Assembly: GCF_943733665.1 (NCBI RefSeq)
Contig: NZ_OX030782.1
Coordinates: 3,830,501-3,894,500, forward strand
Direction: 5' to 3'
Source of the DNA: Aquimarina sp. Aq107
Lineage (GTDB): Bacteria; Bacteroidota; Bacteroidia; Flavobacteriales; Flavobacteriaceae
DNA length: 64,000 bases
The notes beneath the pieces were generated by a model, which was not told the DNA's origin, ran no database searches, and saw only the letters and a list, made by a program, of their open reading frames with translations. Within the stretch, counting starts at the first letter, position 1, and every line of letters starts with the position of its first letter. The translations under genes were made by a program, and so were the position numbers. Shown piece after piece: positions 34,021 to 44,352 of this stretch.

Positions 34021-36696
34021 TTAATCTAAATTAGTTGTGATAGAATTATTGATTTTAACTACATCATTTAAATTCTTGATTGTATGCGAAAGTTTAGATG
34101 ATGTAATTTCGAACATCTTAATGATTTCAGATTCTTTTGCTTCAGGATTTTCCTGTAAAAACTTCTCTAAGAGTCTTTCGAAATTACCCGAATGTAATTG
34201 CAATTTATGAGATACGATATGAGCAAAATCTTTTAAACGTATGTTTTGATCTTCAGTTACTTTTAAAATTGACTTAAGCTCTCTCTCTGCTTTTTTTATA
34301 TCACTAATATCGGTGGCAACACCTAAATAACCTATTATGTTTCCTTCTTCTTTTATTGCTGTAATTGTAAGCTGTACTGGAAATTGAGTCCCATCTTTTC
34401 TAACATACGTCCATTCTCTAGTATAATATTTTTCTTTATTTGCTAATTCAATAAAAACCTTAAACCCTTCTTTATATTCACCTAATTCTGTTGACAACTC
34501 AACTTCAGCCATCTTTATCTCATCTTTTAGATGAATAATAATTGGACTTTCTTTCAATAAAAGTTCATCTCTAGAATATCCCAATAAATTTTCTGCTCCT
34601 TTATTAAATATATTGATGATACCTGATGTATTTGTACCGATAATAGCAACTCTAGTACTCGACTCTAAGACTCCTTCTAATTTTGCAAGGGCCTTATGCA
34701 GTTTTCTCCTGGTTTTTATATTTTGAGTAGTATCAGTTATTTGGGAAATGAAATAAAGTGGTTTTTGGTTTTTATCCTTCACCAAAGAGACCGATAACAA
34801 TGTATGGACTTCCTGACCATTTTTATGAATATATCTCTTTTCTAAATGATAATAAGGTATTTCATTTTTTAAAAGTTTATTCAATAATCCTAGATCTTTT
34901 TTCAGATCATCAGGATGGGTAATATCCTGAAAAGTCATCTTAGTAAGTTTTTCCTTAGAATATCCAATCATATTACAAACTGCATTATTCACTTCAATCC
35001 ATCTTCCATCTAAACCGATTATAGCCATTCCTATTGCAGCATTTTCAAAATTACCTCTAAATGCTTCTTCACTTACTTTAAGTTTCTCTTCAGCCATTTT
35101 TCTTTCAGTAACATCATGCATTGCTATAACTGCACCTTTTATTTCTCCATCTGCTCCTATTAACTGCGAACCATTAGTCACTACTTTTCTTGTAGGACCA
35201 ATTTTAGGAATTATAGTTAGTTCTTGATCTTTTACATCTTCTCCTTTTAAAGCTTTTAGTAGTGGTATTTCTTCTTCTTTTAATTGCGTTACACCATCTT
35301 TCTTGTAAAGACCATAATATTGGGATAATTCCGTAACTGGAATAGATCTTGCTGGTAAACCATGCCATTTTTTCGTTGCTTTATTAAATAATGTCAATTT
35401 ACCGTTTCGATCACAGGATACTATCCCAACATTAACACTATCTAGAATAGCTTCTAAAAAAACCTTACGTTCTTCATTAATAGCTTCTGCTTTTTTTAGT
35501 TTAGAAATATCAGAAGTATGCATTAAAACTCCTGCAATTTTTCCTTCTCTATTATACCAAGGTCTGAGTTCCCAGGAAATCCATTGTATACAACCTTCAT
35601 TCCCTTTAAGGCAATCTTCTTCTTTTCTAAGAACATTTCCAGTGAGACATTCTTTATAATATTCGTTCCATTTTTCTTCCATTTCTGGAAAAACTTCATA
35701 CTGTGTTTTTCCAATTATATTTTGACCTACAATATTATAATCTTCAAACCATCTTCTAGATGCTGCCAAGTATCTCATATTTGTATCAAACATTGCCATC
35801 GCACTTGGAGCTTGACTTACAAACAATCTATTTTTCTCTAATGCTTTTTTATTATCCGTAATATCAACCTGGGATCCTACCAACCATTCTGGATTATCTT
35901 CTTTATCCCAGCTAATTATTTTACCTTTAACCAAAACCCATATCCATTCTCCATTTTTATGTTTTAGGCGAATTTCACATTCATAATATGGAATTCGTTT
36001 TTCATAATGTTCCTGCAATATTTTGGTTGTTTTAATATGATCTGAAGGATGCATAAAGCTAACCCAAGTATCTAGGGAAATAGGCTGTAATTCTGCAAGT
36101 GAATATCCAATAATATTAGCCCATTTTTCGTCAAACAAAACCTCTCCTGTCCTTAAATTCCATTCCCAAGAACCTTGATTTGGCCCTTCAAGAACATCCT
36201 CATATTTTTCAACTAATTCTTGTAATTTTCCTTCAGTTCTTTTCAATTTGGTAAGATCTGTATGGGTCCCTAACATTTGAATTGGTTTTCCATTATGATC
36301 TCTTATGAGCAAACCCTTAAATCGAAACCAAACAATGTGACCCAATTTATGCGTATAGCGTAGAACTTGTTCATAAGACTGAGAAAGATTTTGTGATTTT
36401 TTTTCGAGGTTTTCTAATACTTTTTTAAGATCATCACTATTAATAACATCCCGCCAAGAGGTTATTTTATTAGGCATGTGTTTTGGATCATATCCTAAAG
36501 TATTCCAAAAACTTTTGCTAACCCACTCATTACTAGGTTTTTCTATATCCCAAAACCAGAGACCATCCAATACTGAATCTTGAATAAAGTCAAAAATTTT
36601 ATCTTCCTTCTTAAAAAGTTGATAGAGTTTTTCTTTTAAAAAATTTTCGTTTAGGGGAATAAAATCTCTAGACGTAGTTTCCTCGCTATAGGCCAT
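34021..36696 (-). CDS. Multi-PAS protein ending at a histidine-kinase DHp domain, no ATPase
   Basis: 891 residues with about six PAS/PAC repeats (for example FQDITHPDDLKKDL, TDISDIKKAERELKSI), resembling the neighbouring kinase at 31930-33867 in its first three repeats. The C-terminal part, from about residue 815, reads LKDFAHIVSHKLQLHSGN and the following helix, closely matching the H-box and DHp of the neighbour. The protein then ends at about the point where the neighbour's ATPase domain starts (VKINNSITTNLD, stop). I saw no N-box, G1 or G2 motif here or in the 153-base gap after the stop. Its own kinase activity is therefore unlikely. It may dimerise with or be phosphorylated by a partner, which is an inference. 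Confidence 0.9.
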   Translation of the reverse strand: MAYSEETTSRDFIPLNENFLKEKLYQLFKKEDKIFDFIQDSVLDGLWFWDIEKPSNEWVSKSFWNTLGYDPKHMPNKITSWRDVINSDDLKKVLENLEKKSQNLSQSYEQVLRYTHKLGHIVWFRFKGLLIRDHNGKPIQMLGTHTDLTKLKRTEGKLQELVEKYEDVLEGPNQGSWEWNLRTGEVLFDEKWANIIGYSLAELQPISLDTWVSFMHPSDHIKTTKILQEHYEKRIPYYECEIRLKHKNGEWIWVLVKGKIISWDKEDNPEWLVGSQVDITDNKKALEKNRLFVSQAPSAMAMFDTNMRYLAASRRWFEDYNIVGQNIIGKTQYEVFPEMEEKWNEYYKECLTGNVLRKEEDCLKGNEGCIQWISWELRPWYNREGKIAGVLMHTSDISKLKKAEAINEERKVFLEAILDSVNVGIVSCDRNGKLTLFNKATKKWHGLPARSIPVTELSQYYGLYKKDGVTQLKEEEIPLLKALKGEDVKDQELTIIPKIGPTRKVVTNGSQLIGADGEIKGAVIAMHDVTERKMAEEKLKVSEEAFRGNFENAAIGMAIIGLDGRWIEVNNAVCNMIGYSKEKLTKMTFQDITHPDDLKKDLGLLNKLLKNEIPYYHLEKRYIHKNGQEVHTLLSVSLVKDKNQKPLYFISQITDTTQNIKTRRKLHKALAKLEGVLESSTRVAIIGTNTSGIINIFNKGAENLLGYSRDELLLKESPIIIHLKDEIKMAEVELSTELGEYKEGFKVFIELANKEKYYTREWTYVRKDGTQFPVQLTITAIKEEGNIIGYLGVATDISDIKKAERELKSILKVTEDQNIRLKDFAHIVSHKLQLHSGNFERLLEKFLQENPEAKESEIIKMFEITSSKLSHTIKNLNDVVKINNSITTNLD

Positions 36697-37004
36697 ACAA
36701 TTTTGTTAAGATTAAAATGTTTGATCAGCGGGGTACTTAAATTTACGCAATATCATTAACTTTTCATTACAGAAAAACCTTTTATTTTAAAAGTTAAAAC
36801 CACAACAAAAATACACGCAAAAATGAGTGTTTTACTTTTAATCATAAAATACAAATAACTCATTAACAATTATTTATGTTAAAAAAAATAATCAATTAAT
36901 TACAATTGAAAAACAAACGAAGTATAAAAAAACCAACAAAAACACGTTTTTTTAAAAAGGGAAAAATCCCTAATATCGATTACGATTTAAATAAAATCAG
37001 GAAA
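36697..37004. other. Intergenic region upstream of the multi-PAS gene
   Basis: 308 bases, very AT-rich. It holds a short hairpin AGGGA/TCCCT (36958-36971) with a T-run on the minus strand that could be a weak terminator of the GIN-domain gene ending at 37005. Nothing else is supported. Confidence 0.45.
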
Positions 37005-37754
37005 TTAATTAAAAATAAGTCGGCCAGTAAAAAATTCATCAACCTCTATTATTGGAGGTGTATTTACAGAAATCACATCACCTGTACTTCTTATTTCACC
37101 TTTTATGGATTGTTGAGGATTTACAATGATCTTATTTGTTCCTCTATGTTTTATGTTCACGTCTTGAGAAATAAGTTCACCTCCTTCAAATCGACCTGTT
37201 CCGGAAGCAAAAGTAACATTCAAAGTCTCGACATTACCTTTAATAAAAAAAGAAGCAATATTATTACCGACAACTGTTAAAACTTCGTTATCGATCTCCA
37301 TGGTAAAAGTTCCTGTTATATTTCCACCCTCATTTTCAAAAAAATCTTCAGCAAACAAAACCAATGAAGGATACCTTAGTACCCCATCAGAAGAAATATC
37401 AAATTGCGTTTCACTACGAATTTCAGTAATATTTGGAGAAGTAACAAAAACTTTAGTTTGATTAAAATCTCTTACAAAGTTACAATCATTACTATTACTT
37501 AACACTAAACGATCTCCTTCAACCACCGCGGATACTTCATCCAACAAATTATCACCTGTCTCGATTACAACAGAAGCTACCTCTCCTTCTTTTAGGATCA
37601 ACTCTACATTGGGGTTTACTAAGATTCTTGTAAAATCAGAAACCTCAACCTCTTGTCTTATTATATCTCCTGTTCTTTGAAAACAGTCCAACGCATTTTC
37701 AGAATCACAGGAAACCAAACACAAACCTAATATTATTATGATTACTCTTTTCAC
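37005..37754 (-). CDS. GIN-domain (DUF2807) lipoprotein
   Basis: 249 residues. Lipoprotein signal MKRVIIIILGLCLVSC, so membrane-anchored outside the cytoplasm. The rest is a right-handed beta-helix-like region of the putative auto-transporter adhesin head (GIN) family, with repeated short strands (NPNVELILKEG, DRLVLSNSN, SPNITEIRS, NVTFASGTG). The family is widespread in Bacteroidetes and uncharacterised. It overlaps the upstream lipid A deacylase-like gene by four bases, so the two are co-translated. Confidence 0.85.
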   Translation of the reverse strand: MKRVIIIILGLCLVSCDSENALDCFQRTGDIIRQEVEVSDFTRILVNPNVELILKEGEVASVVIETGDNLLDEVSAVVEGDRLVLSNSNDCNFVRDFNQTKVFVTSPNITEIRSETQFDISSDGVLRYPSLVLFAEDFFENEGGNITGTFTMEIDNEVLTVVGNNIASFFIKGNVETLNVTFASGTGRFEGGELISQDVNIKHRGTNKIIVNPQQSIKGEIRSTGDVISVNTPPIIEVDEFFTGRLIFN

Positions 37755-38845
37755 AATCTATATCCTATTGAAAATTCTACTGCTTCTGCTTTAGCCGCAT
37801 GAGATCTGACAGTAATTGATCCAAATATATTTTTATTAAAATAATATCTCGCACCAAAACGATTATATACTTGTCCTTCGAAATCATATGGATAATACAC
37901 ATAATATCCTAACTGTGTCAAAATCGATATCCTATTAATTCGTAATTCATGTCCTAAAAAAACACCAACTCTTTTCGAATCTTCATCTCCTGTAGTTCCG
38001 TCTTCAAAATCGCCAGTTGACCTAAAATCTATAAACTTTTTTAAAGCTTCTGAAAAGAATAATTCTGCTCCTAACTGAACACTACTCTTTTTATTCAATC
38101 TCTTATCCGCAAATGCTGCAATTGTATAAAATGGATGCTGACCAGATCCCACAACATCACTTTCATTAATTCCACTACGGAACATAAAACCGTAAGAAAT
38201 AGGTTCTGAACCTTTAACATCTCCTTTTTCTTTTTTAATATATTCTGGATACGTACTATCCAAGACATAATTAAATCCCGCATTAAAAACTAACGTATTT
38301 GTGCTTTTATTAGGTGCTTTAAAATTAGCATTAGAATAATGAATTACCCCAAACCCTAATTGTACTCCAAGTCCTCCTATTAAGTTTTCTTTTTTTAGGT
38401 TTAACATTGCGAAGGTAGAACTCATAAAATGAGACCCATAGGCTACATTTCTAAAATTATCATCCTCATCATATGGATTTGTATTATATGCTAATCCTTG
38501 TCCAAGCCTAAGCATTAAAACTCGTCTAAAAAAATAAAAATTATAATGAGCGTAGAGTCCGAAGTTTTCTCCTAAAAACTCATTATCCATATCTTGATAA
38601 ATAAATGACACTCCATAATCGGGAGAATTATACAAACGCTGCCAGTCTTTATTTCCAAAAGTTTTTCGGTTTATTGAAAAAAGAACTCCAGAAGGATGCC
38701 CAGTAATTAAATGAGAAATATCCGGATTGTGTTTCAGGATTGTTCCATAAAAATTATTGACATCAAAACTATAATATGGTTTATCTTCTTGAGATTGTAC
38801 CAAATACCCTAGAAGAAAAAGTACTAAACAAAGACGTTTTATCAT
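37751..38845 (-). CDS. PagL-like acyloxyacyl hydrolase (lipid A deacylase family)
   Basis: 364 residues, signal peptide ending near LVQSQ and an outer-membrane barrel composition. The segment FGVIHYSNANFKAPNKSTN near residue 170 contains the His-x-Ser pair and following Asn expected for the PagL catalytic site, where PagL removes the 3-O acyl chain of lipid A. The barrel is longer than classical PagL (about 170 residues) because of a C-terminal extension, as in Bacteroidetes homologues. It is downstream of metF by 50 bases but is functionally unrelated to it. Substrate is inferred. Confidence 0.78.
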   Translation of the reverse strand: MIKRLCLVLFLLGYLVQSQEDKPYYSFDVNNFYGTILKHNPDISHLITGHPSGVLFSINRKTFGNKDWQRLYNSPDYGVSFIYQDMDNEFLGENFGLYAHYNFYFFRRVLMLRLGQGLAYNTNPYDEDDNFRNVAYGSHFMSSTFAMLNLKKENLIGGLGVQLGFGVIHYSNANFKAPNKSTNTLVFNAGFNYVLDSTYPEYIKKEKGDVKGSEPISYGFMFRSGINESDVVGSGQHPFYTIAAFADKRLNKKSSVQLGAELFFSEALKKFIDFRSTGDFEDGTTGDEDSKRVGVFLGHELRINRISILTQLGYYVYYPYDFEGQVYNRFGARYYFNKNIFGSITVRSHAAKAEAVEFSIGYRL

Positions 38846-38895
38846 TCCGACAAATGTAAGATAGCATCAGTAGGTTTCCAAAACCTTACTACTTT

Positions 38896-39849
38896 TTAAA
38901 ATACATTTGCTGCAATTTTTTTTATATTATCAGATTTACCCATTGAATAATAATGTAAAACAGGTACTCCATATTCCATTAACTCCTTAGATTGTTGTAT
39001 TGCAAATTCAACACCAACTTCTCTTACTTCTTTATTAGTTTTACAGCTCTCAACTTCCTTAACAAGTTCATCTGGCATATCTAACTTAAATACTTGGGGA
39101 AGTAATTGCAAATGTCTTTTTACAGCGACTGGTTTAATCCCTGGAATGATTGGAACATTAATCCCTGCTTCTCTTGCTCTTTCCACAAATTCAAAATATC
39201 TTTTATTATCAAAAAACATTTGGGTTACAACGTAGTCTGCACCTGCATCAACTTTATCCTTCAACCTTCTTATATCCGAATCCATAGAAGGAGCTTCTAA
39301 ATGTTTTTCAGGATACCCCGCTACTCCAACACAAAAATCAGATTGGTTATCACTCTCTATAACCTCATGTAAAAACCTTCCATTATTCATGTTTACAATT
39401 TGTTCTACCAATTCATTTGCATAACAATGACCTCCTTTTGTAGGATTAAAATACTTTTCCTCCTTCATTGCATCTCCACGTAGCGCCATAACATTATCTA
39501 TCCCTAAATAATGACAATCAACTAAAAGATATTCTGTTTCTTCTTTTGTGAAGCCCCCACATAATACATGGGGAATAGTGTCAACATTATACTTATGAGT
39601 TATTGAAGCACAAATCCCAACTGTTCCAGGACGCATACGTGTAAGCTTTTTATCTAGCAACCCATCTCTATCAATATAAATAAATTCTTCTCTGGAAGTA
39701 GTTACATCAATAAATGGAGGTTTAAACTCCATTAATGGATCAATATTGTTATATAACTCTTGAATACTTTTCCCTTTTTGTGGTGGTATTAGTTCAAAAG
39801 AAAATAATGTTTTTCCTTTTGCATTTTTTATATGATCTGTAACCTTCAT
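38896..39849 (-). CDS. metF: Methylenetetrahydrofolate reductase
   Basis: 317 residues, FAD enzyme reducing 5,10-methylene- to 5-methyl-tetrahydrofolate, the methyl donor for MetH. TIM-barrel family landmarks: FSFELIPPQKG near 17, DVTTSREEF near 50, VMALRGD near 140, and MFFDNKRYFEFVE near 213. It lies 34 bases after metH (C-terminal part) in the same orientation, so it belongs to the SAM-I-controlled transcript. Confidence 0.97.
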   Translation of the reverse strand: MKVTDHIKNAKGKTLFSFELIPPQKGKSIQELYNNIDPLMEFKPPFIDVTTSREEFIYIDRDGLLDKKLTRMRPGTVGICASITHKYNVDTIPHVLCGGFTKEETEYLLVDCHYLGIDNVMALRGDAMKEEKYFNPTKGGHCYANELVEQIVNMNNGRFLHEVIESDNQSDFCVGVAGYPEKHLEAPSMDSDIRRLKDKVDAGADYVVTQMFFDNKRYFEFVERAREAGINVPIIPGIKPVAVKRHLQLLPQVFKLDMPDELVKEVESCKTNKEVREVGVEFAIQQSKELMEYGVPVLHYYSMGKSDNIKKIAANVF

Positions 39850-39883
39850 CTAGTTTATAGTTCTTAGTTGGTAATCTTTTAAT

Positions 39884-42577
39884 TTAGTCAATGATATTAG
39901 GACTTAACCATTTTTGCGCATATTCGAAATCAATATTTTTTCTATCGGCAAAATCCTTCACCTGATCTTCTTTTATTTTCCCTAATCCAAAATATCTAGC
40001 TTCTGGGTTTGCAAAATAATATCCCGAAACCGATGCAGCAGGCCACATAGCAAGTCCTTCTGTAAGTTCAACTCCAATTCTATCTTTGACTTGTAATACT
40101 TCCCAAATTGTTAATTTTTCTAAATGATCTGGGCAAGCTGGATATCCTGGTGCTGGTCTAATACCTTTATACGATTCTTTAATTAATTCTTCATTTGATA
40201 ATTTTTCTTCTTTAGCGTATCCCCAATCTTCTTTTCGTATTTTCTGATGTAAACATTCTGCAAAAGCTTCGGCAAGACGATCTGCTAAAGCTTTAATCAT
40301 TATTGAATTATAATCATCCAGATCTGCTTCAAAAGCTTCTGCAAGTTCTTTGGTTCCAAAACCAGTAGTAACACAAAAACACCCCATATAATCTTGTATC
40401 TCACTTTCTTTCGGAGCAACAAAATCAGCCAATGCAAAATTAGGTTTGCCTGCATGTTTCTTTAATTGCTGTCTTAATGTCCTGAACTTAAAGTTTTTGG
40501 ATCCTGATTTAATTAAAACATCATCGTTATTCACAGTATTAGCTTCGAACAAACCATACACGGCTTTTGCTCCAAGCAATTTTTCATTAAATACTTTTTG
40601 TAATAATTCTTGTGCATCTTTATACAATGAAGCAGCTTGTTCACCGACGACTTCATCAGTTAAAATTGCTGGGTATTTACCGTGCAAATCCCAGGATCTG
40701 AAGAAAGGTGTCCAATCGATAAAAGGTTCTAGTTTTTTTAAATCAAAATCTTCAATAACCTGAACTCCTAATTTGTTTGGTTTTATAATACATGAAGAAG
40801 ACCAGTCAATCTTATATTTATTTTTTCGTGCATCTTCAATAGACAAATATTCTTTTTGTTTTGTCCTTTTAAGAAACCCTTCTCTAAATTTTTCATAATC
40901 ATCTTTGAGATCACCTACATATTTTTGATTACTTCTTTTATTGAGTAAATCCCCCACAACAGTAACTGCTCTGGACGCATCATTTACATGAACTACTGCA
41001 TTTTTATATTGAGGATCAATCTTAACAGCAGTATGTGCTTTTGATGTAGTAGCTCCTCCTATTAGTAAAGGAACTTTAAAATTTCTACGTTCCATTTCTT
41101 TAGCTAAAAACACCATTTCGTCTAATGATGGAGTAATTAAACCGCTTAATCCAATGATATCTACTTGTTCATCAATAGCTGTTTGAATAATCTTTTCTGG
41201 GGGAACCATCACTCCCATATCCACAATTTCGTAATTATTACACCCAAGCACTACAGAGACTATATTTTTTCCAATATCATGAACATCGCCTTTTACTGTA
41301 GCCATAAGAACTTTGCCTGCTGATCCATTTCCTTGTGCTAACTGAGGATTTTTCTTTTTTTCTTCTTCAATATAGGGCAATAAATGAGCCACTGCCTTTT
41401 TCATGACTCTGGCGGATTTCACTACTTGCGGCAAGAACATTTTACCAGACCCAAATAAATCTCCAACGACGTTCATACCTGTCATCAGATTCCCTTCTAT
41501 CACTTCTATAGGCTTATCAGCTGCTTGTCTTGCTTCTTCTACATCTTCAACGATATATTGATCAATCCCTTTAACGAGTGCTCTGGTAATTCTATTTTGT
41601 AGAGATTCTTCTCTCCAAGAGAGGTCAACAGTTTTTTCCTTACTAGTCCCTACAACAGTTTCTGCAAAGTCCAATAATCTTTCTGTAGCATCATCTCTTC
41701 GGTCTAAGATCACATCTTCTACATGTTCAAGGAGGTCCTTAGGAATATCATCATACACCTCTAACATTGCAGGGTTTACGATTCCCATATTCATACCAGC
41801 TTTTATGGCATGATATAAAAACACTGAATGCATTGCTTCCCGAACAGGGTTGTTTCCTCTAAAAGAAAAAGAAACATTACTAACACCTCCACTCACACTG
41901 CAATGTGGTAGGTTTTCTCGAACCCATCTTGTAGCTTCAATAAAATCAATAGCATTTTTCCGATGCTCTTCCATTCCGGTTGCAACAGGAAATATATTTA
42001 GATCAAATATGATATCCTCAGGAGGAAAATTCACCTGATTTACTAAAATATCATAAGATCTTTTTGAAATCTCAATTCGGCGTTCATAATTATCTGCTTG
42101 GCCAACCTCATCAAAAGCCATAATTATTACGGCAGCTCCATACCGTTTAATTTTTTTGGCATGAGTAATAAACTCTTCTTCACCTTCCTTAAGACTAATA
42201 GAATTTACTACACATTTTCCTTGTACCACCTGTAAACCAGCTTCGATAATATCCCATTTAGAACTATCAATCATGATAGGAACTCTTGCGATATCAGGTT
42301 CTGCCATAATTAAATTTAAAAACCTAACCATTGCTTCTTTTCCATCAATTAGACCATCATCCATATTGATATCTATCACCTGCGCGCCACCTTCTACCTG
42401 ATGTCTTGCAATATCCAACGCTTCATCAAACTTTTCCTCTTTTACCAAACGTAAAAACTTACGTGATCCAGCAACATTTGTTCGTTCTCCTACATTAATA
42501 AAATTCGTTTCTGCTGAAACAATCATAGGTTCCAGTCCAGACAATTTCAGGTATTTTCTTTTTTGCTCCGTACTCAT
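39884..42577 (-). CDS. metH: Methionine synthase, cobalamin-dependent, C-terminal modules
   Basis: 897 residues. It contains the modules after the homocysteine domain of MetH: pterin-binding ([20 protein letters not shown] at the start), the cobalamin cap and binding domains ([19 protein letters not shown], the DxHxxG motif near residue 430) and the SAM reactivation domain (about 580-897; [20 protein letters not shown] near 805). The homocysteine/zinc domain is in the preceding gene, three bases away. So the enzyme is split into two polypeptides that must assemble. Together they methylate homocysteine with methyl-tetrahydrofolate. It is controlled by the SAM-I riboswitch upstream. Confidence 0.97.
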   Translation of the reverse strand: MSTEQKRKYLKLSGLEPMIVSAETNFINVGERTNVAGSRKFLRLVKEEKFDEALDIARHQVEGGAQVIDINMDDGLIDGKEAMVRFLNLIMAEPDIARVPIMIDSSKWDIIEAGLQVVQGKCVVNSISLKEGEEEFITHAKKIKRYGAAVIIMAFDEVGQADNYERRIEISKRSYDILVNQVNFPPEDIIFDLNIFPVATGMEEHRKNAIDFIEATRWVRENLPHCSVSGGVSNVSFSFRGNNPVREAMHSVFLYHAIKAGMNMGIVNPAMLEVYDDIPKDLLEHVEDVILDRRDDATERLLDFAETVVGTSKEKTVDLSWREESLQNRITRALVKGIDQYIVEDVEEARQAADKPIEVIEGNLMTGMNVVGDLFGSGKMFLPQVVKSARVMKKAVAHLLPYIEEEKKKNPQLAQGNGSAGKVLMATVKGDVHDIGKNIVSVVLGCNNYEIVDMGVMVPPEKIIQTAIDEQVDIIGLSGLITPSLDEMVFLAKEMERRNFKVPLLIGGATTSKAHTAVKIDPQYKNAVVHVNDASRAVTVVGDLLNKRSNQKYVGDLKDDYEKFREGFLKRTKQKEYLSIEDARKNKYKIDWSSSCIIKPNKLGVQVIEDFDLKKLEPFIDWTPFFRSWDLHGKYPAILTDEVVGEQAASLYKDAQELLQKVFNEKLLGAKAVYGLFEANTVNNDDVLIKSGSKNFKFRTLRQQLKKHAGKPNFALADFVAPKESEIQDYMGCFCVTTGFGTKELAEAFEADLDDYNSIMIKALADRLAEAFAECLHQKIRKEDWGYAKEEKLSNEELIKESYKGIRPAPGYPACPDHLEKLTIWEVLQVKDRIGVELTEGLAMWPAASVSGYYFANPEARYFGLGKIKEDQVKDFADRKNIDFEYAQKWLSPNIID

Positions 42578-42580
42578 AAT

Positions 42581-43582
42581 CTATGCTACAACTTCTACTG
42601 ATCTTGGTTCATAATTTTTAGCTAAATCCGCAATCGCTTTTATATGTTCAGGTGTTGTTCCACAGCATCCTCCAATAATGTTCACTAAACTTTTATCCAT
42701 ATATTCCTTAATTTGAGATGCCATTTGTTCTGGAGTTTCATCGTATTCTCCAAAAGCATTTGGCAATCCCGCATTAGGGTGCGCAGAAACTCCAAAGTTT
42801 GCTTTCTGAGCTAACACTTCTAAATGGGGAGTTAATTGACTTGCCCCCAAAGCACAATTAAAGCCAACTGATAGCATTGGGATATGAGATACCGAAATTA
42901 AAAACGCTTCTGCAGTCTGTCCGGATAATGTACGACCACTTGCATCGGTTATCGTACCACTTATCATAATTGGTACTTCTATGTTCCTTTCATCTTTCAC
43001 TTCTTCAATTGCGAAGAGTGCTGCTTTTGCGTTTAAAGTATCAAAAATGGTTTCAACTAAAAGAATATCAGAACCGCCATCAAGTAAAGCTTCTACTTGT
43101 TGTTTATAAGCCACTCTTAGTTCATCAAAAGTAACCGCTCTAAATCCAGGATCATTTACATCAGGAGACATACTAGCAGTTCTATTTGTCGGGCCAATCG
43201 AGCCTGCTACAAATCTGGGCTTATGAGGTTCTTTCTCTGTAAAATCATCTGCTACCTCTTTTGCTATTTTAGCAGATTGATAATTTAATTCATAGACCAA
43301 CTCTTCCATCTCATAATCAGCCATAGCAATTGTAGTCCCAGAAAAAGTATTGGTTTCTATGATATCAGCTCCAGCTTCGAAATACAATCGATGTACTTCT
43401 TTTATAGCTTCGGGTTGCGTAATACTTAATAAATCATTATTACCTTGAACCGGAATCGGCCAATCTTTAAATCGTTCTCCTCTAAAATCTTCTTCTGTAA
43501 ACTTATGACGTTGCAGCATAGTACCCATAGCACCATCAAGCACAAGAATTCTTTCCTCTAATATTTTTTTTATGTCTTTCAT
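42581..43582 (-). CDS. metH: Methionine synthase, homocysteine-binding module
   Basis: 333 residues, the zinc-dependent homocysteine S-methyltransferase domain. Zinc Cys residues appear in GFNCALGAS near 240 and [15 protein letters not shown] near 306. [15 protein letters not shown] near 14 and [11 protein letters not shown] near 127 are typical. It would normally be the first module of one MetH chain of about 1220 residues; here it is a separate gene followed within three bases by the rest. Split MetH is common in Bacteroidetes. First gene downstream of the SAM-I riboswitch (43750-43856). Confidence 0.97.
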   Translation of the reverse strand: MKDIKKILEERILVLDGAMGTMLQRHKFTEEDFRGERFKDWPIPVQGNNDLLSITQPEAIKEVHRLYFEAGADIIETNTFSGTTIAMADYEMEELVYELNYQSAKIAKEVADDFTEKEPHKPRFVAGSIGPTNRTASMSPDVNDPGFRAVTFDELRVAYKQQVEALLDGGSDILLVETIFDTLNAKAALFAIEEVKDERNIEVPIMISGTITDASGRTLSGQTAEAFLISVSHIPMLSVGFNCALGASQLTPHLEVLAQKANFGVSAHPNAGLPNAFGEYDETPEQMASQIKEYMDKSLVNIIGGCCGTTPEHIKAIADLAKNYEPRSVEVVA

Positions 43583-43749
43583 TTATCAATCTTAAGGCTA
43601 ATACTCCTTAAGCCAATTTTTAAGTAACAATGAAAACACTAAGCCAAGCTTTGTGTAACATTATCAAATAATATTAAGTTTCCTTTATGAAAGGATTCTT
43701 TTAAAATATATCAAGAAAAATAAATGGAAATAGCAAAAGCTATGGTCAT
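43583..43749 (-). other. Leader between SAM-I aptamer and metH
   Basis: 167-base untranslated region. A 7-bp hairpin, CTTAAGG (43591-43597) with CCTTAAG (43606-43612), lies nine bases upstream of the metH ATG and could hide the translation start. No strong terminator with a U-tract was found, so control at translation is more likely than termination. This is not tested. Confidence 0.5.
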
Positions 43750-43856
43750 TGTTATCTATTTCGTTTAATATACGAATAGAACGTAGCACCTTCTTTAAGA
43801 GATAAAGGGTTGCTAAGGTATCATAGGGTCTATTCCCTCCACCTTTCTTGATAACA
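43750..43856 (-). promoter_or_regulatory. SAM-I (S-box) riboswitch upstream of metH
   Basis: The minus strand reads the S-box core: AAGAAAGGTGGAGGGAAT, then GACCCTATGATACC, TTAGCAACC and AAAGAAGGTGCTA. P1 is TGTTATC (43850-43856) with GATAACA (43750-43756). The same core occurs at 62480-62583. SAM binding is expected to lower expression of metH-metH-metF. Confidence 0.93.
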
Positions 43857-43900
43857 TTTAAAATTATATGAACTAAACAGTTTTATAACTGTTGTGATTA

Positions 43901-43931
43901 CAAATTAAAGGCATAGCCTTTTGTTTTGCAA
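43901..43931 (-). promoter_or_regulatory. Candidate promoter of the metH leader transcript
   Basis: TTG (43929-43931) and TTAATTTG (43901-43908), 20 bases apart, approximate the Bacteroidetes pattern TTTG/TAnnTTTG with one mismatch in the -7 box. A 7-bp hairpin AACAGTT/AACTGTT (43876-43893) lies between it and the aptamer. Confidence 0.4.
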
Positions 43932-43946
43932 GTTTATTCTACACTT

Positions 43947-44267
43947 TTAAGATTCAGGAGCTAATTCAACTTCTAAACCATCTAATTGCGGCGTAATTGG
44001 AATCTGACATCCAAGTCTACTATTATCTTCTACATAAAAGGCTTCTGCAAGCATTAAATCTTCATCTTGACTCATTTCTGGAAGCTCATGATCTGATAAA
44101 ACATAACATTGACAAGATGCACACATGGCCATACCACCACAAGTCCCTTCTACCGGAAGTTCATAGGCTTTACATACTTCCATAAGGTTCATTGCCATAT
44201 CAGTAGGAGCCTGTACTTCATGAATTTCTCCTTCTCTATCTTTTATCTTTATGGTAACGTCTGACAT
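43947..44267 (-). CDS. 2Fe-2S ferredoxin, adrenodoxin-like
   Basis: 106 residues. Cluster ligands in GTCGGMAMCASCQCYV (C-x5-C-x2-C) near residue 42 and a fourth Cys in RLGCQIPI near 85, the arrangement of adrenodoxin-type ferredoxins. Last gene of the sulfur cluster, 85 bases after a ferredoxin-NADP reductase, so it probably delivers electrons to the sulfite reductase encoded upstream. That assignment is by context. The gene is followed by the SAM-I-controlled metH unit. Confidence 0.93.
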   Translation of the reverse strand: MSDVTIKIKDREGEIHEVQAPTDMAMNLMEVCKAYELPVEGTCGGMAMCASCQCYVLSDHELPEMSQDEDLMLAEAFYVEDNSRLGCQIPITPQLDGLEVELAPES

Positions 44268-44352
44268 ATTATCGTCTTAATCGTATATAAAATCCTCGCA
44301 AATATACCGAAAAATGATCAGTATTAATTGCGAGGATTATGATATAAAAATT

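Noticed and set aside
36906..37280. Plus-strand frame with a basic N-terminus (124 codons)
   Set aside because: Most of it is antisense to the well-supported GIN-domain gene. The part outside is low-complexity Lys/Asn-rich sequence without a recognisable family.
38866..38892. Hairpin AGTAGGTTT/AAACCT-ACT after metF as a terminator
   Set aside because: The T-run is on the plus-strand side, while the genes are on the minus strand.
43902..43922. Hairpin AAAGGC/GCCTTT after the ferredoxin gene as a strong terminator
   Set aside because: Only six base pairs and no U-tract in the minus-strand direction. It may contribute, but I do not list it as a terminator.
43583..43946. Cobalamin riboswitch upstream of the B12-dependent metH
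   Set aside because: The sequence matches the SAM-I core completely; no B12-box was found.
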